The notes under the pieces were generated by a model, which saw nothing but the letters and a program-made list of their open reading frames with translations, was not told where the DNA came from and did not search any database. Of a stretch of 64,000 nucleotides of DNA, positions 44,981 through 56,340 are shown piece after piece. This DNA is from Acholoe squamosa (taxonomy: Eukaryota > Annelida > Polychaeta > Phyllodocida > Polynoidae), in the NCBI GenBank assembly GCA_949317995.1, contig OX439041.1, forward strand, positions 42,517,269 through 42,581,268, written 5' to 3'. Position 1 is the first letter of the stretch; every line of letters starts with the position of its first letter. The translations under genes and the position numbers were made by a program.

Positions 44981-45544
44981 TATGTGGCTTAAAATAGATA
45001 TAGGTCTGGGACTCCGGATGTATCCGTGCCAACACCATCTGATTAGGGCACCCTCTCCATAGTACTCCCTACCCTTATGCTATGACATAGTGTACCATAA
45101 AAACCTATTACTAGGTGCGTGACCTCCTGTAGTGTCATGCGGCAGTGCACATGATTGTCAGACCCTTACTTCCGTTGTACCATGCAGGCTATGTGGGTCA
45201 CGGATCCACATCCGGCGTCTCTAAACGCTGTGTCAATATTTGCATGGATCACGTGACTGGCACAGAACCACCAATGAGCTAACATGGCTGCTTGATCCGG
45301 AACCTGCACTCTCAATGTCCTTCTCCGTCTTACTATCCTCTTCTCTCTTCCTAGTTTTATCCACTTCAGTATTAAACAAATGCAAATATGACTCCCTCAG
45401 CTTCCTCATCCCAATTCTTACCCTTCCTCCTCCAGGGCTCCCTTGTCTGATTCATACCTCCAGGGTGCACCACGTTCTATATCATAATGGCTCTAGACCC
45501 CTCAAAAATAGACATGGCGACATGAGCATTTTTTTGGCCTAGCA

Positions 45545-45640
45545 ACATGTGACATGGCCAATTCATTAAAATCGACACAGTGACATGGCAATTTCTTAAA
45601 ATCGACATGGGGACATGGCAATTTCTTAAAATCGACATAA
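45545..45640 (+). repeat. Three copies of a 29-32 bp unit
   Basis: ACATGGCAATTTCTTAAAAT followed by CGACATGGGG is repeated three times with small length changes. Confidence 0.7.
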
Positions 45641-45867
45641 GACATGGGGACCCCCATCAAGGGCCCCATCATACAAAAACTAATAAACCATCCTCAGCTT
45701 TCTCCTCCTCCTGCTTACTATACACCCTGTACCTCGAGGGTGAACCGTCTTCTCTATCATACATAATAAATCATCGTTTACCTCAGCTTCCTACTCCTTC
45801 CCCCTGTCTTGAACGGGGCCATCACCTGACTTCATACAACCACTGACAAACCATCCTCAGCTTCCGT

Positions 45868-45925
45868 CTTCAAGTTTTAAAGTTTCAAAACGTTTTATTG
45901 CTTCTTAGCCGTTAGGCATCTTACT
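45868..45925 (-). mobile_element. Possible LINE 3' tail
   Basis: On the minus strand AAGCAATAAAACGTTTTGAAACTTTAAAACTT is an AATAAA followed by degenerate TTTGAAACT repeats, a tail type seen in several non-LTR families. No coding part is seen. Confidence 0.35.
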
Positions 45926-45930
45926 TCGCT

Positions 45931-46113
45931 AATTCCACGGGCGGAAAAGTAGTCTCTAGGGATAATACATATTCAAAGTAGCCATGTGGATCGGTGGGTT
46001 GTGTAAACACAGGGGAGACCGGGGACTTTGCTGACTGTCAGACCCTGTCTATACTACTAGAGGGGGCTACACTGAGAATGTGGTAGAGACTAGTTTTCCG
46101 CCTGTGGATAATT
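45931..46113. mobile_element. MITE with 25 bp inverted ends
   Basis: ATTCCACGGGCGGAAAAGTA and its mirror TAGTTTTCCGCCTGTGGATA bound a 183 bp element. A CTCF-like core TACTACTAGAGGGGGCTAC (46,052-46,070) lies inside. Confidence 0.6.
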
Positions 46114-46119
46114 TCAAGG

Positions 46120-46740
46120 GAGGCCAACCTCGTCATACATAAAAAAATTCATTTAGCAGATGTAGGTCTATAAAACATGTTGCTTAGTACAGATACAAGC
46201 ACAGTCAATTAAATAAACATAAAAAAGGCTAGTACATTAAAGATCGGTGAAACTAACAGTTCAGTCAGTGCCAAAAGACTGCGGGTACCTTATGTACCAT
46301 GAATACAACTATAAATACTCAGACCTGTATAACACTGGATCATGGTATTTTATAGATTACATCAGCTCACATATGAGGTGAATGTTTCACGTAAGTTACA
46401 TGTATAGGTGTGCTACAATATTGATCCAATCAAATACATGTACAAAGCAGATGGAAGGTATGTTAATACATTTCATCAATACAAACCAATATGCTCAATA
46501 TGTTCAGAGCACTGCGGAAATTATGTAAACATGCCGTACAATATATGTATACAACGATATTGACCCCATCCCCACAAAAAAAAAAACCTCCCTGAGTGTG
46601 TATATGATGCCAATAACTATTGACCTCTGAATTATAAAACATGATATTTAGAAAGTGGTCCTAAGACCCATCTCACTGCTTGGCTTTTAGGCTGGGGAAG
46701 ATGAAGGAAGACACTTCATAACATAAGACGACGAGCAGGA
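46120..46740. other. Unassigned AT-rich sequence
   Basis: No supported feature. Confidence 0.3.
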
Positions 46741-46750
46741 TATGTGAAAC

Positions 46751-46829
46751 GGGTGTGAGGGGAGGGAGGAGGAGAGCTGGGTGGGGAAGGGAGCGGGGGT
46801 CGGGGAGGGGGGAGGGAGGGGGGGGGGTG
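46751..46829 (+). repeat. G-rich tract with G-quadruplex potential
   Basis: More than eight runs of three or more G occur within 79 bp, including runs of 6 and 10. This fits intramolecular quadruplex formation on the plus strand. Confidence 0.7.
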
Positions 46830-46839
46830 TAAGGAGGTT

Positions 46840-47980
46840 CAAGACAGCTTCTGAGATCAGTCAAGCTGTGAGACTCCACTTCTGAGATCAGACAAGTTAG
46901 TTAAAGATGTCATCTCGCTCTAGTATTAAACATGCCTAGTGGTAGATGGTGAGCGGAGGAAATACCCGCTAAGGATATAGACAGAGGTGCACGGGGAAGT
47001 GTCGAAAAGACCAGCTACGGCCTAGTTTGGAACAGCCAGAAACCCATTCGTGAAGAAACTGGTTGTGGAGACACCTTTTAATTTAGTGCATCTCTGTATT
47101 TATTTCATTTTTCCTAGATAAAGGAGCTCTCAAAATCACTTTTAGGTAGGAGTTCGAGGCTTTTTTTATGACGTTACACTGGAGAATGAGGCTATGAAGA
47201 ACAAGCTTCAGTTTCCTCCTGAAGGGGAATGGATTTTAAAATAATTGGTTATGCTTTACCATATATAGGATCTGTCGTTCTTAACGTGAAATAAACCTTC
47301 CTTCTCCACGGTCCACGCACTTCTGTATTAAAGTTCCGTGACTGGACCACTCTCAGTTTTCTCCTTCTTCTTTGTCGACTGATATGCCTTTTCAATGTAA
47401 TCATATTTTTGAAAAATGGGTGTCCATTCGCCCCTTATACAGTCATTAAGAGATACCATCCTTACCTTCCTGACTCCTATACATATAATCATCATACTGG
47501 TATCGCATACTTTTTCGTAGATAGCATGTAGGCTTACATCTCTCATTGTATCAACATACATAATAATCATTTGTTATACTTTTATCACATAATTATCATG
47601 CTTTATAAAACTCTTCATTCATAAAAGATATAAGTGCACTGTGGAATCGAACCTCAGATTCTCAACCATCGCCAGGCAGAATTCCTTTCATCATTCCTTT
47701 TATAGTGGAGCAGGATTAGAAGAAAAAAAGGAAAGTTTTGTAGTTTGTTATCTTCATTTCAAAATATTCCCTTCACCCTGTCATCCCTTATCTTATACCC
47801 ATCTCCCCTTTTACAACAGTGACATAACATCGTATGCCTACATTCCCCAAACTTCATCTATAACCTTCTCAGTCGTCTTTTCCCGTTGGACCTCATCAGG
47901 CGCTACCAACACTACTACGACCTAATCCTCTCCCGGCCCCTACGCTACTACTCCTCACAGCCCAGCACCTGCGTCCAGGG
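46840..47980. other. Unassigned sequence
   Basis: No supported gene. At 47,640-47,660 the minus strand has a B-box-like GAGGTTCGATTCC, but no A box at the right distance. Confidence 0.25.
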
Positions 47981-47987
47981 GGAGAGT

Positions 47988-50116
47988 TGTGAGGCCCCTA
48001 AATCTCAAAATGTCCCTTTCCCTCAAAAATTTGTGGGATAGGGGCCGTTTGAGATTTAGGGCCCACCCAAAGCCCCTAACCTGCAAAATGCCCCTATCCC
48101 ATAAAAATTTGAGATGTAGGGGCCATGTCCATTTGGCTCCTGTCTGACAAATATTTGTGGGAGAGGGACCATTTGTGAGATAGGGACATGTCAGGCCCCT
48201 ATGACACTCAAAAAGTAACTATCTCTCAGAACCCCTACCCTTCAAATGGATTATCGATGTTGTTTTTGTTCTCAATAGTTCCCATACGAAGTAGCCATAG
48301 GTAAAAAAGGATCAATTCTGAGTAGAACAGGTTAAACTGATCCAAAATATGTTAACTGGGTCAAATTTATCAAATTATTCTGACAAACATTCTTAATGTC
48401 CTGGCACCGAGGATAACCGGAAGTTCTGTGACGTCACTGTCCATACCAAACGTTGTGTGTACATTTATACACAGCTACACCCATACCCACCTCTACCCCC
48501 AACCTCACCACCCCCGAATAACCCTTCCCACTCTAACATTTTCTTATGACAGCATTTCTTTTCTTATGACAGCATATTGTAACAATTTCTACCAAATATT
48601 TTCTGATGATGGCATTTTGTACTCAACATTTTTTTATCATGGCATTTTCTCCCGAACATTTTCTTATGACGGCATTTTCTATCGAACATTTCTTTTAAAC
48701 TTTACCCATACATACCCACGCTTCATGGAGAGACCTCTTGTGAGAACAAACTGAAGTTAAAATAACAGGGGAAATCATTTTAGTGAGGAGCAACAGTACC
48801 GCCATCTTTTTTTAAGAGGGAGAACTGCATTTGGAGCCATCTAGGGAGGAGAGAAGGAAGCTTGCCAGGTCGTTTGGGAAATAATTCTCATTTTGCATTT
48901 GGGTCAAATTGGGCAAATTTGGCCAAATCAGGTGAGAAGGATTTAAAATAGGTTCTATCATAGCCGGCAGTGCAGTTCCCATAAGAAACAGTGGACCAAC
49001 GTTCATGGTGTTGGTCAGAGGACCAATGCACTGTGATGACGTCATTCCCTCACTCTCCCAGCAGATACTTTAATTCAACCACATGATATAGCTATTGAAT
49101 GGGGAATTCAAGAACATCTGTAGGTTTGCTATATTCAGATAATGTGAGACAATGATAGAACTGTGTTTACACATGGGGTTGGCGTGTTGGTCCCCTGACC
49201 AACCCATGAGACCAAGGCTGTGAAGCGGCCAAGGCCGAGTGGGTTGGTCAACCCCATGTGTAAACACATAGTCTAATTGGATCTATTCTGGATAAAGCAA
49301 ATCTAATTGGCCAACAATGGTCTAATTGGGTCAAATTAGGTCAAAAATTGGTAAAAGCAGGTCAAAATAGATTAAATTGGACTGATTCTGGATGCAATAG
49401 GTAAGATTGACCAAAAATGGGTCAATTGGGTAAATTGTGTGAAATTTGATCAAAATTGGTCAACATAAGTCAAAATAGCTCAAATTAAATGAATTCTGGG
49501 TAAAAAGGGACAAACTAGTCAATTGGCCAAATCAGGTCAAATAGATCAAATTAGGCCAATTCTTTAAAAAAATGTTCCACCATTTCTTTTTTGCAAATTT
49601 GACCTGTTTTATCCAAAAGTGGTCCAATTTGACACATCTTGACTTAATTTGACCAAATTTATCCAAAGTGACCCACTTGGCCAATTTTTGGGCAAATTCA
49701 CCTGTCTCTTCTGGAATCAGTTCTATATGAAGTATTTTGATCTGAATTAATCCAATTTGACCTTAATTGCCCATTTTTTCCCCACAGATTTGATCTAATC
49801 CCACAGATCTGATCTAATCACACTGATTCTGACCAATTTTGACCTAATCTGACCAGATTTTACCTAACCTGGGACAAATGGACACAAGATATGTGAATTT
49901 GGTCAAAACAGGTCAGTGTGGGTTAAAATAATGATTTTGTGATTAAGGGGCCATTACAACATTTTCTTTTGTGATTTAGGTACCTGGCATAGCCCCTATG
50001 TAGCAAAAGGCTTTGTGATTGGGACTGTTTAACAGTTAAGGACTTGACCTAGGCCCTATGTCTCAAAACAGACAATTTCGAGGGATAGGGGCCTTTTGAT
50101 ACTTAGGGGCCTCACA
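47988..50116. mobile_element. 2.1 kb non-autonomous element with about 45 bp inverted ends
   Basis: TGTGAGGCCCCTAAATCTCA at the left mirrors GATACTTAGGGGCCTCACA at the right. Both ends continue inward with related AAATTTGTGGGATAGGGGCC words. The right half (49,290-49,900) is filled with GGTCAAATTGG-type words in both orientations. No transposase frame is present. A smaller palindrome is nested at 49,162-49,268. Confidence 0.65.
49162..49268. mobile_element. Nested foldback with perfect 20 bp arms
   Basis: TGTGTTTACACATGGGGTTG (49,162-49,181) and its exact reverse complement (49,249-49,268) flank a second pair, GACCAACCC and GGGTTGGTC. Confidence 0.7.
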
Positions 50117-50136
50117 AGGGTTCCCTTTCTTCCTAC

Positions 50137-50304
50137 CCAAACACAACCCCTGGGTCCGTGACATGACTCCAGAATCACCACTGGAGCCAGTTGAGCCAGT
50201 TGTTTTATTACTTGGTTCAGCTTTCCGTTTTGCACAGAGGAAAAAAGGAAATACCACAGGGGCAACCATTTGAGAGCCCAGATAATCTCCTGAATCCATC
50301 CTGA
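50137..50304 (-). CDS. Weak candidate exon beside the 2.1 kb element
   Basis: On the minus strand the acceptor-like GTATCCCTCACAG precedes, and TTTGG|GTAGGA follows, a 168 bp segment open in two frames. One frame gives a phase 1-1 exon with VAPVVFPFFLCAKRK (a short hydrophobic stretch followed by positive residues) and a Ser/Gly/Thr-rich tail, like a membrane-proximal segment. The second open frame and the mediocre donor weaken the case. Confidence 0.2.
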
Positions 50305-50902
50305 CTGTGAGGGATACATTCGGAAGCAATAGATCTGTCAGGTCCTGGCTGGTACTTCAATTATTCATGCTAACAAAAATTATATTTCAGTTCTCAGACT
50401 GCGATTTTCGGAAAATCGATTGACTATGTGGAAAGACTCTAATCTTGCCAATACCCATTGGCACCAGGAAATGGTCTTTGATCCTGTTGGCCTTATTGTT
50501 AAAGTTCTACTTAATCTGAAGCCTTGCCATACAACCATGCACACATCTACAGGAGCCCTGCAACTCCCTTAAGAGGCATTACTTTAAACCGGACTAATTA
50601 CTCTTTTCAGGACGACTTCTTTTAGAACTCTGTCTCTTGGGCTTTCGCCATACAAAGATAATCATTTGATACCCCTATGAAGCCTCATGGGCTTACATGC
50701 AGTTATGACTGTTGTTAGATGCAAAAACATATCGCATAATCCATTGCTGTTATATCCCTTTATATCAAGATACGTTAGATCAATACTCACATTATTCATA
50801 TTGTCTTATATTGGGGTAGTGGATATTTCTACTGTACAAATGTTACCTAGTTCGAATCTCACACGGCTTCTCCACACATTGCTTGTAAAGGCAAAGGGGA
50901 GT

Positions 50903-51005
50903 TCCCACTGGTCACTACTGAAGAATTTACCGTGTGATCTGGCATTAATGGGAAGCAAGTAAAGCCCTCCTGATCTCCTCTTAGCTCCTCCCTAAGACCC
51001 ACAGT
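50903..51005 (+). repeat. Diverged duplicate block X, copy 1
   Basis: This matches 53,849-53,955 over about 100 bp, sharing TGGCATTAATGGGAAGCA and CTCCTGATCTCC at the same spacing. Confidence 0.6.
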
Positions 51006-51020
51006 AGCCAGCATCTCTGG

Positions 51021-51218
51021 TTGTGTGAAATTCATCCCTGGTGGCCACCTCCGACAGATGGGTACATCCTAAATCACTGCATGTCATACCAAAATACACC
51101 CAGGTGGCTGATTGAGGACATCCAAGAAGCAAAAAACCAGCTGGCGATCTTCCTGTACAAGCAAGCCACCAAGCTGGGCCTGACGGTCAATGAAACCCTA
51201 TATAAGGACCAGGGGTGA
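51021..51218 (+). CDS. Coding-like segment of unknown family
   Basis: An open stretch ending in TGA at 51,216-51,218 has unusually GC-rich third positions for this AT-rich region (CTG, ATC, TTC, TAC, AAG, GCC and ACC codons). It encodes a helical-looking C-terminus with motifs RWLIEDIQEAKNQLAIFLY and ATKLGLTVNETLYK. A possible acceptor (CACCTCCGACAG) at about 51,057 would make it a terminal exon in phase 1. About 500 bp downstream is AATAAA (51,714), with an A-run (51,768-51,779) about 55 bp after it, so a processed copy is also possible. I cannot name the protein. Confidence 0.35.
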   Translation: MCEIHPWWPPPTDGYILNHCMSYQNTPRWLIEDIQEAKNQLAIFLYKQATKLGLTVNETLYKDQG

Positions 51219-51713
51219 CTTAAAAATTAAATTCCCACAGAAATACCTAATCTTGAAAAATATAAGAGGAGTCCATATTACAAGGCTGTCCACCTATGAG
51301 ACAGGATTGATGTCAGAGCTCAAACAGCCGAGTCTATTTCAGAATTTAAGTCACTATACAGCAAGTACAATCTAGCTCCAGCCTTAATAGGCTAGTTGGG
51401 AAATGCCAGACTAAAGGAAGAATTGGCTCCTGTCTTTGTTTTACTGAGTAATCATTGACAAATAGGCTCCCATAATCCCTAAATTGTCGGCTAGGCACAT
51501 GTAAAAAGAAATTGCATTGAAAATACTGCAAACACAGTATACCCTATATCTGATGTCACTGTCTGGTTTGCATCAGCAGTGTTTACTTTTACCTTTACCC
51601 TATCAACTCTCTACTCCTGTTATTCTATGTTATTTGAAGTCTAACTGCATGATAAAAAATTATATTGTATGTAAGCTCCAGGATTGCTTTGTATGCCAAG
51701 AGTTAGTTGTGGA

Positions 51714-51779
51714 AATAAAGGTTTGGCAGTCACGTAAATTCATGAAAATGATGTGGTGAAGCTGGAACAAAAAAAAAAA
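51714..51779 (+). other. AATAAA followed by A-tract
   Basis: AATAAA about 55 bp before a run of 12 A (after GCTGGAAC) is a polyadenylation-like end. An encoded A-tract suggests a retroposed copy, perhaps of the transcript that includes 51,021-51,218. Confidence 0.3.
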
Positions 51780-51789
51780 GATATTTATA

Positions 51790-52630
51790 TACTCCTATAT
51801 GAACAACCCCCTCACGCAATGTTCAGGAAATTTACCTTCCTCTATTTCCACCCACACAACATTACACATTCAGGTCAAGACTTTACTGTTCATGGATGGC
51901 AAGTAAATTGAAATCTCTCCTCTGCAATGGTGGCCGCGGAGTGCTACTTTCCCCCTCTCCATGCACTTCTCTACATTGGATACCACTCTCCCTGGCGAGA
52001 TTGAAATTTAATCATTATTCTCCAGACAAAAATTTAGAACATTTTATGATATTCTTCTTTCTCTGAGCATAGTAACATCCCAATGGTTGCTCTGTTAGAA
52101 GAAAAACTGTCGCTAGCTCCTTGGCACAATCCAAATTTAATCAGCCAAATAGTAACATAACTGGCTAGAAACTACCTACGACCAATCCCCCGAGTCCTAC
52201 AATCAATCTCCTGAGTGATCTGCGAGCTTCTGGAGGCGCCCCTAAACTAATGGCAAAAGTGATGGATGTTTAGTCTTCCTCTTATTTTCGGAGTCCCTTC
52301 CGTTAACTCTCAGCAATCCATCTGTCCATGATCTCACTTAGAGAGTGAATGAAGTCAGTCAGTATAGCCTTGCCAAGCATGGTGTGATAGGCCACATGAT
52401 ATATAGTAAGCCCCTTAGTATATAGAAGGCAGTGGGAGAGAGAGGACAGCAAGAGGTAGCTGTTTCTCCTTATTTCCTCAATAATCCTTCCTATTTCCTC
52501 ACTACCACTCCTACTCTACTAATACTAGTTAAGCCTACCACCCCCTTCAGGTCTGCTTTCTTTTGAAAGCCCTGAGGAAAAAAAGCTGTATCATAGTTCT
52601 CTTACCCTGCCATTTCTACCCCTTCTGATA
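51790..52630. other. Unassigned sequence
   Basis: No exon or repeat edge recognised. Confidence 0.3.
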
Positions 52631-52639
52631 ATAATGTTC

Positions 52640-52772
52640 TTGGCGTAATTAGTGTAAGGGTCCTTAAGTACCCCTGGTAATTAGCTCCTAGCTCAGCAGC
52701 AGGAGAAACTGGTCCGCTGTGTGTCAGGCAAGAGAATGTCATTATCTCTGGTAAACAGCGACATTTAGCTCC
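52640..52772 (+). promoter_or_regulatory. TAATTA palindrome block, copy 1
   Basis: TAATTAGTGTAAGGGTCCTT, then AAGTACCCCTGGTAATTAGC, forms a mirrored arrangement: two TAATTA words facing each other around GGGT..TTAAGTACCC. CATTATCTCTGGTAAACAG follows about 60 bp later, as in copy 2. TAATTA is the classic homeodomain site. It is shared with 55,571 and 57,421. Confidence 0.45.
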
Positions 52773-53223
52773 TGTTCTAGCTGACTGGAGGATCTCTGAC
52801 AGATGGAAAGAGAGGCAGGGGGCAGTCAGTTGTAGGTAGAGAAATGATGGGGAGTAGGCATAGTTTCTGCATAAGAGACAACCGACATCATGTCACGTAT
52901 GCAACTCCGGCAACACCTTTTTAAGAATTAGTACTTACTGAAGGAGGTAGATCCATACACCACTATAGGTTCTTAAGCCACATGTCTGTTGGATCTGGAG
53001 TTTTATTTGTGGCACCAGGCAGGCTATCATAAGGCAGCTCCGCAAGTAGAGCTTTAGTATGTAAGCGATTTAAAAGTGGCTGACGGAGTTCAACATGCAT
53101 TACCACGCCTGCTTTAATGTCAATCCCTAGGTCTCAATGCTCTAGCCTTGTTTGTATTTTATTCTTCCCTTGTCCTCCCTGGGATTAGCAAGTTGATGAA
53201 AACCGCTGGAAGGGTATTTTTAG

Positions 53224-53480
53224 TTGGGTAGTAGAAGACAGATGGGGGGGGGGGGCAACTGAGAGGTCCTCATGTGCTGGAGGCATAATAGGATGGAGGA
53301 AAAGGACAAAAATACTGACAGTATTCGTAATATTGACTATACTCCACAAAACACTGAGACCTTAGCCAACTGCAACACTTGTAAATACTGTATAGTCCAA
53401 TATTGCAGACTACCCGACTCTCTTACTACTAGCTTGTTACCCAAAGGGCTCTTCTCGTCCAACCGAACTTGCTCCAATAC
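53224..53480 (+). repeat. Segment duplicated at about 58,005-58,220
   Basis: GAAGACAGATGGG, then AGGTCCTC, CTGGAGG, AAAAGGACAA, TATTGACTA and CCAATATT occur in the same order in both places, about 4.78 kb apart. Together with the TAATTA blocks this indicates an old segmental duplication. Confidence 0.5.
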
Positions 53481-53848
53481 ATTTACTGATATCAAATGGC
53501 ACCTTTGATAATCAAAATGCAACGTTTATATCAAAATCACATCATCACTGGAAGAAATGGGCATTCCCATTTTCCTCCAAATACAACGTCTTAAAGAATG
53601 GAAATATCAAGATCTTAAATCATTTCCAATGCATAGTTTTGCCCCGATACAACGCATTCCTATCTGTTTCTGTGTGTAGATTCATTAACTTTCATTAAAT
53701 CCACACAGTCTGCCACTGCCATCACAACAATAAGCTTCCAGATAATTATTTTCTCTTTGCATTAGGCAATACACATGTCTTTTTTTCCATCTAGCTTTGT
53801 GGAATGCATCTGTGACTTATTTGCCCCCTATTAGCATCCTAGGGTGCC

Positions 53849-53955
53849 CAACGACCACTACTGAGGAACTTACAGTCTGATTTGGCATTAATGGGAAGCA
53901 TGGGAAGCTCTCCTGATCTCCCCTTAGCCCTCCCATATAAGAACCTCAGTATGCA
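53849..53955 (+). repeat. Diverged duplicate block X, copy 2
   Basis: Partner of 50,903-51,005; see that entry for the shared words. Confidence 0.6.
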
Positions 53956-54257
53956 GCTAGTTCCCCGGTGGTGTATAGTATATATCCCTGATTGCTGCCC
54001 AATGCTCTAAGTATACTGCAGTTACTTAGATGTGATATTAAGTTAATTACATACTCTTATGTGCCATATAGATGTGCTAACACATAGAAATGTAATGTAC
54101 AGTTGCACTGCTGTTATTACAATATGCTCAATGGACTCAAAAGTATATTCATCTCGCTAGACTGTAGAATATGTGAAACTGGGATTCTGAGGAATAACTA
54201 GGATATGTATCGACTGTACAAAGTGGTCAATTAAGCTACATCGTGACATCTATAAAT

Positions 54258-54582
54258 AGAGTGTAACCCACCTCTAGAATGACCACAGTGATCCCATTTC
54301 CTATAGCGTTACGGCCCCAATGAGATCAGTGATGGCAGCTGGCTGGCGGCTCAAGTCGGCCGCCTGTGCGCAGTGATGGTAGAATTAAAACGATTAGGGA
54401 TGAGGTCTACGCCGTCCGTCAGTGACTGACGGCCGTCAGTTGGCCGTGAATAAGCGTGTGTTTTTTTTTTGTGTTGACATGCTTGAAATCACATGCCTCT
54501 AGCATGACGGACTGATCTCATTGGGGCCGTAATGCTATGGGAAATGGGATCAGTGTGGCCATGCTAGAGGCAGTTACGCTCT
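54258..54582. mobile_element. MITE of 325 bp with about 70 bp inverted ends
   Basis: AGAGTGTAACCCACCTCTAG at the left mirrors CTAGAGGCAGTTACGCTCT at the right, and pairing continues through GATCCCATTTCC and TTACGGCCCCAATGAGATC on the arms. The centre holds CCGTCAGTGACTGACGG, a palindrome. The target duplication is not clear. Confidence 0.75.
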
Positions 54583-54632
54583 GTTCATATGGGTGACATC
54601 GTCCAAGGTGTAACTGTCAGCAAACATGGCGT

Positions 54633-54834
54633 CTACAATGCATATGTGTTGTAATGTTGTGCCCCCTCTCTATATCTCTCTTCCCACACAGACACCAGTT
54701 TCATTCTCCCCTTTTCATCTTCCACAGCAGCCAAAGCCACTCTGTAATACCAATGCAAACACGGTCTTTTGTGTCTCGCTGGGTGCTTACTGATGACCAT
54801 TTGTACTGATACTCTTTGAGACAACTCTGTCACC
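54633..54834 (-). CDS. Candidate terminal exon of a minus-strand gene
   Basis: On the minus strand a pyrimidine-rich acceptor (CCTTTGCCTTTTGACCTAG) is followed by 66 open codons ending in TAG. The peptide is rich in charged and aromatic residues (KHPARHKRPCLHWYYRVAL, EDEKGRMKLVSVWEERYR), unlike translations of the surrounding AT-rich DNA. No polyadenylation signal is visible before the MITE that begins 50 bp downstream. A possible internal donor (ATCA|GTAAGC) would shorten it to a small internal exon. The family is not recognised; relation to the exon at 22.6 kb is unknown. Confidence 0.35.
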
Positions 54835-54836
54835 CT

Positions 54837-54866
54837 AGGTCAAAAGGCAAAGGTCAAAGATCACTT
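54837..54866 (+). promoter_or_regulatory. AGGTCA half-site cluster with a DR1-like pair
   Basis: AGGTCAAAAGGCAAAGGTCA followed by AAGATCA gives two AGGTCA half-sites and a DR1-like AGGTCAAAGATCA. It overlaps the acceptor region of the candidate exon, so the pyrimidine tract alone may explain it. Confidence 0.25.
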
Positions 54867-55121
54867 CCGACAGAAGCAGGTAGGACCATCTATGGTTATG
54901 GGGATCATAGTCTTACTCTCCAAGCACAGTTGGTGTATCTGTACAGTGGTGCAGCACTATATATGATGCTGCTTGGAGAGAAGACGAAACCATTTACTGG
55001 ACATCCTCCGTCACCTGATGACAAGCCACATAGCCAATGTAGCCCTCCTCATTTATAAAGAGTTGTGGAGGGGTTGGGGGTTTCTAATGGGATGACTATA
55101 ATAAGGCTCCACTATAACCTA

Positions 55122-55147
55122 CAAATGGGGGGTGGGGTGGGGGTGGT
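55122..55147 (+). repeat. G-rich tract (quadruplex potential)
   Basis: GGGGGGTGGGGTGGGGGTGG. Confidence 0.6.
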
Positions 55148-55570
55148 ATCATAAGATGCCTCAAGTTTTGGTTCCCTCCATATGTTCCTTCCCTTATGCC
55201 AAGTCACCTGGTATCTCCCTTTCTACCTGGGCCATATAAGCCTTATCCTTGCATTCATGTATGCTTCGAGCAAAATGCTTCGTATCAGTTAACGACCATG
55301 TCCAATGTATCCATATTCCTTCTCTAGCCTTAAGATGATTCTGTTGTCTGGATTCATACTGCTGTGAAATGATGTGTGCCCAGTAAAATATAGACCTAAC
55401 CAACCATTCGAATTGCAAGTTTGAGAAGCCAACTGCATGCCATATTAATGACACAATGGGTAGAAATTGGATCTTTATTGCTATTTATTTTCAATTAGTT
55501 AGGATGGTTCCTTGATCCTTGGTCACTAGAGACTTGGGAGGAAGAGCTGGAGGAGGGTTGGGATACTCAT

Positions 55571-55695
55571 GGTGTAATTAGTGTAGGGGTGATTAAGTAC
55601 CCATGGTAATTAGCTCACCGTCTGGCTCCTAGAGAGGAGTTGCTGGAGGAAGTGCAATGGCATTATCTCCAGTAACCAGGAGGGTGTTGCTCCTA
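55571..55695 (+). promoter_or_regulatory. TAATTA palindrome block, copy 2
   Basis: TAATTAGTGTAGGGGTGATT, then AAGTACCCATGGTAATTAGC, matches copy 1 almost base for base, and CATTATCTCCAGTAACCAG follows at a similar distance. Confidence 0.45.
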
Positions 55696-55699
55696 TAGT

Positions 55700-56340
55700 A
55701 AAAGGAAGAGCTGGCTTAAAATGCCCTCATTTCCAGTCCTTTCTTTTCATGTAGCTATAACTTGTCCCTTTTGTTGCTCACAAGTGGTCATTCAAGTACA
55801 GTGCTAAAAAAGGGGGATTTGAGTAGGTACCTAGTTGGGAGAAGTCAGTCAGTATAATTAACTATAGAGTGTGTGACATGAGTAGGTACCTGGTAGTGCA
55901 GCTCTCTCTATTTTAAACAAGGCAGGTGACTTTTCAGACTAATGTGGTGAGTGCAAGTACTTAGGTGAAGCAGCGCACGACTTGTTTAGAAAAGAGGGCA
56001 CATACTCACAGCTCTTTTTACAATAGGAGCAACACCCTCCAGTGACATTTAATTTACAGTTCTGGGGTCGATGCTCTCAAACAGGAATGTAAGGTGCAAA
56101 GACTAATGTAGGAGATAAGAGTAGACGTTGTTTGTCGTGCCTGCATCTAAGTTAGAGGGTTGCACTGTAAAACCAGTGTAATGCATTGGTGAGAAATGAC
56201 AAAGCCATTGCACACATCAACCTGGCAAGGCGCACTAATTAATGTCAACTCAAAAGTTTCAATAAAGTAGTTAAATGGAAAATAGGAAACATTGTCTTGT
56301 CCTCTTGACCAGGTAATATATTATCTTGCACACGGGCCTA
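55700..56340. other. Unassigned sequence
   Basis: No supported feature. Confidence 0.3.

Noticed and set aside
47871..47911. Hammerhead ribozyme core on the minus strand (CTGATGAGGTCCAACGGGAAAA)
   Set aside because: CTGATGA is present, but stem II does not close and the CGAAA partner is missing.
50840..50865. B-box-like GTTCGAATC as a tRNA gene
   Set aside because: The flanking bases do not form a T-arm stem and no A box is placed correctly.
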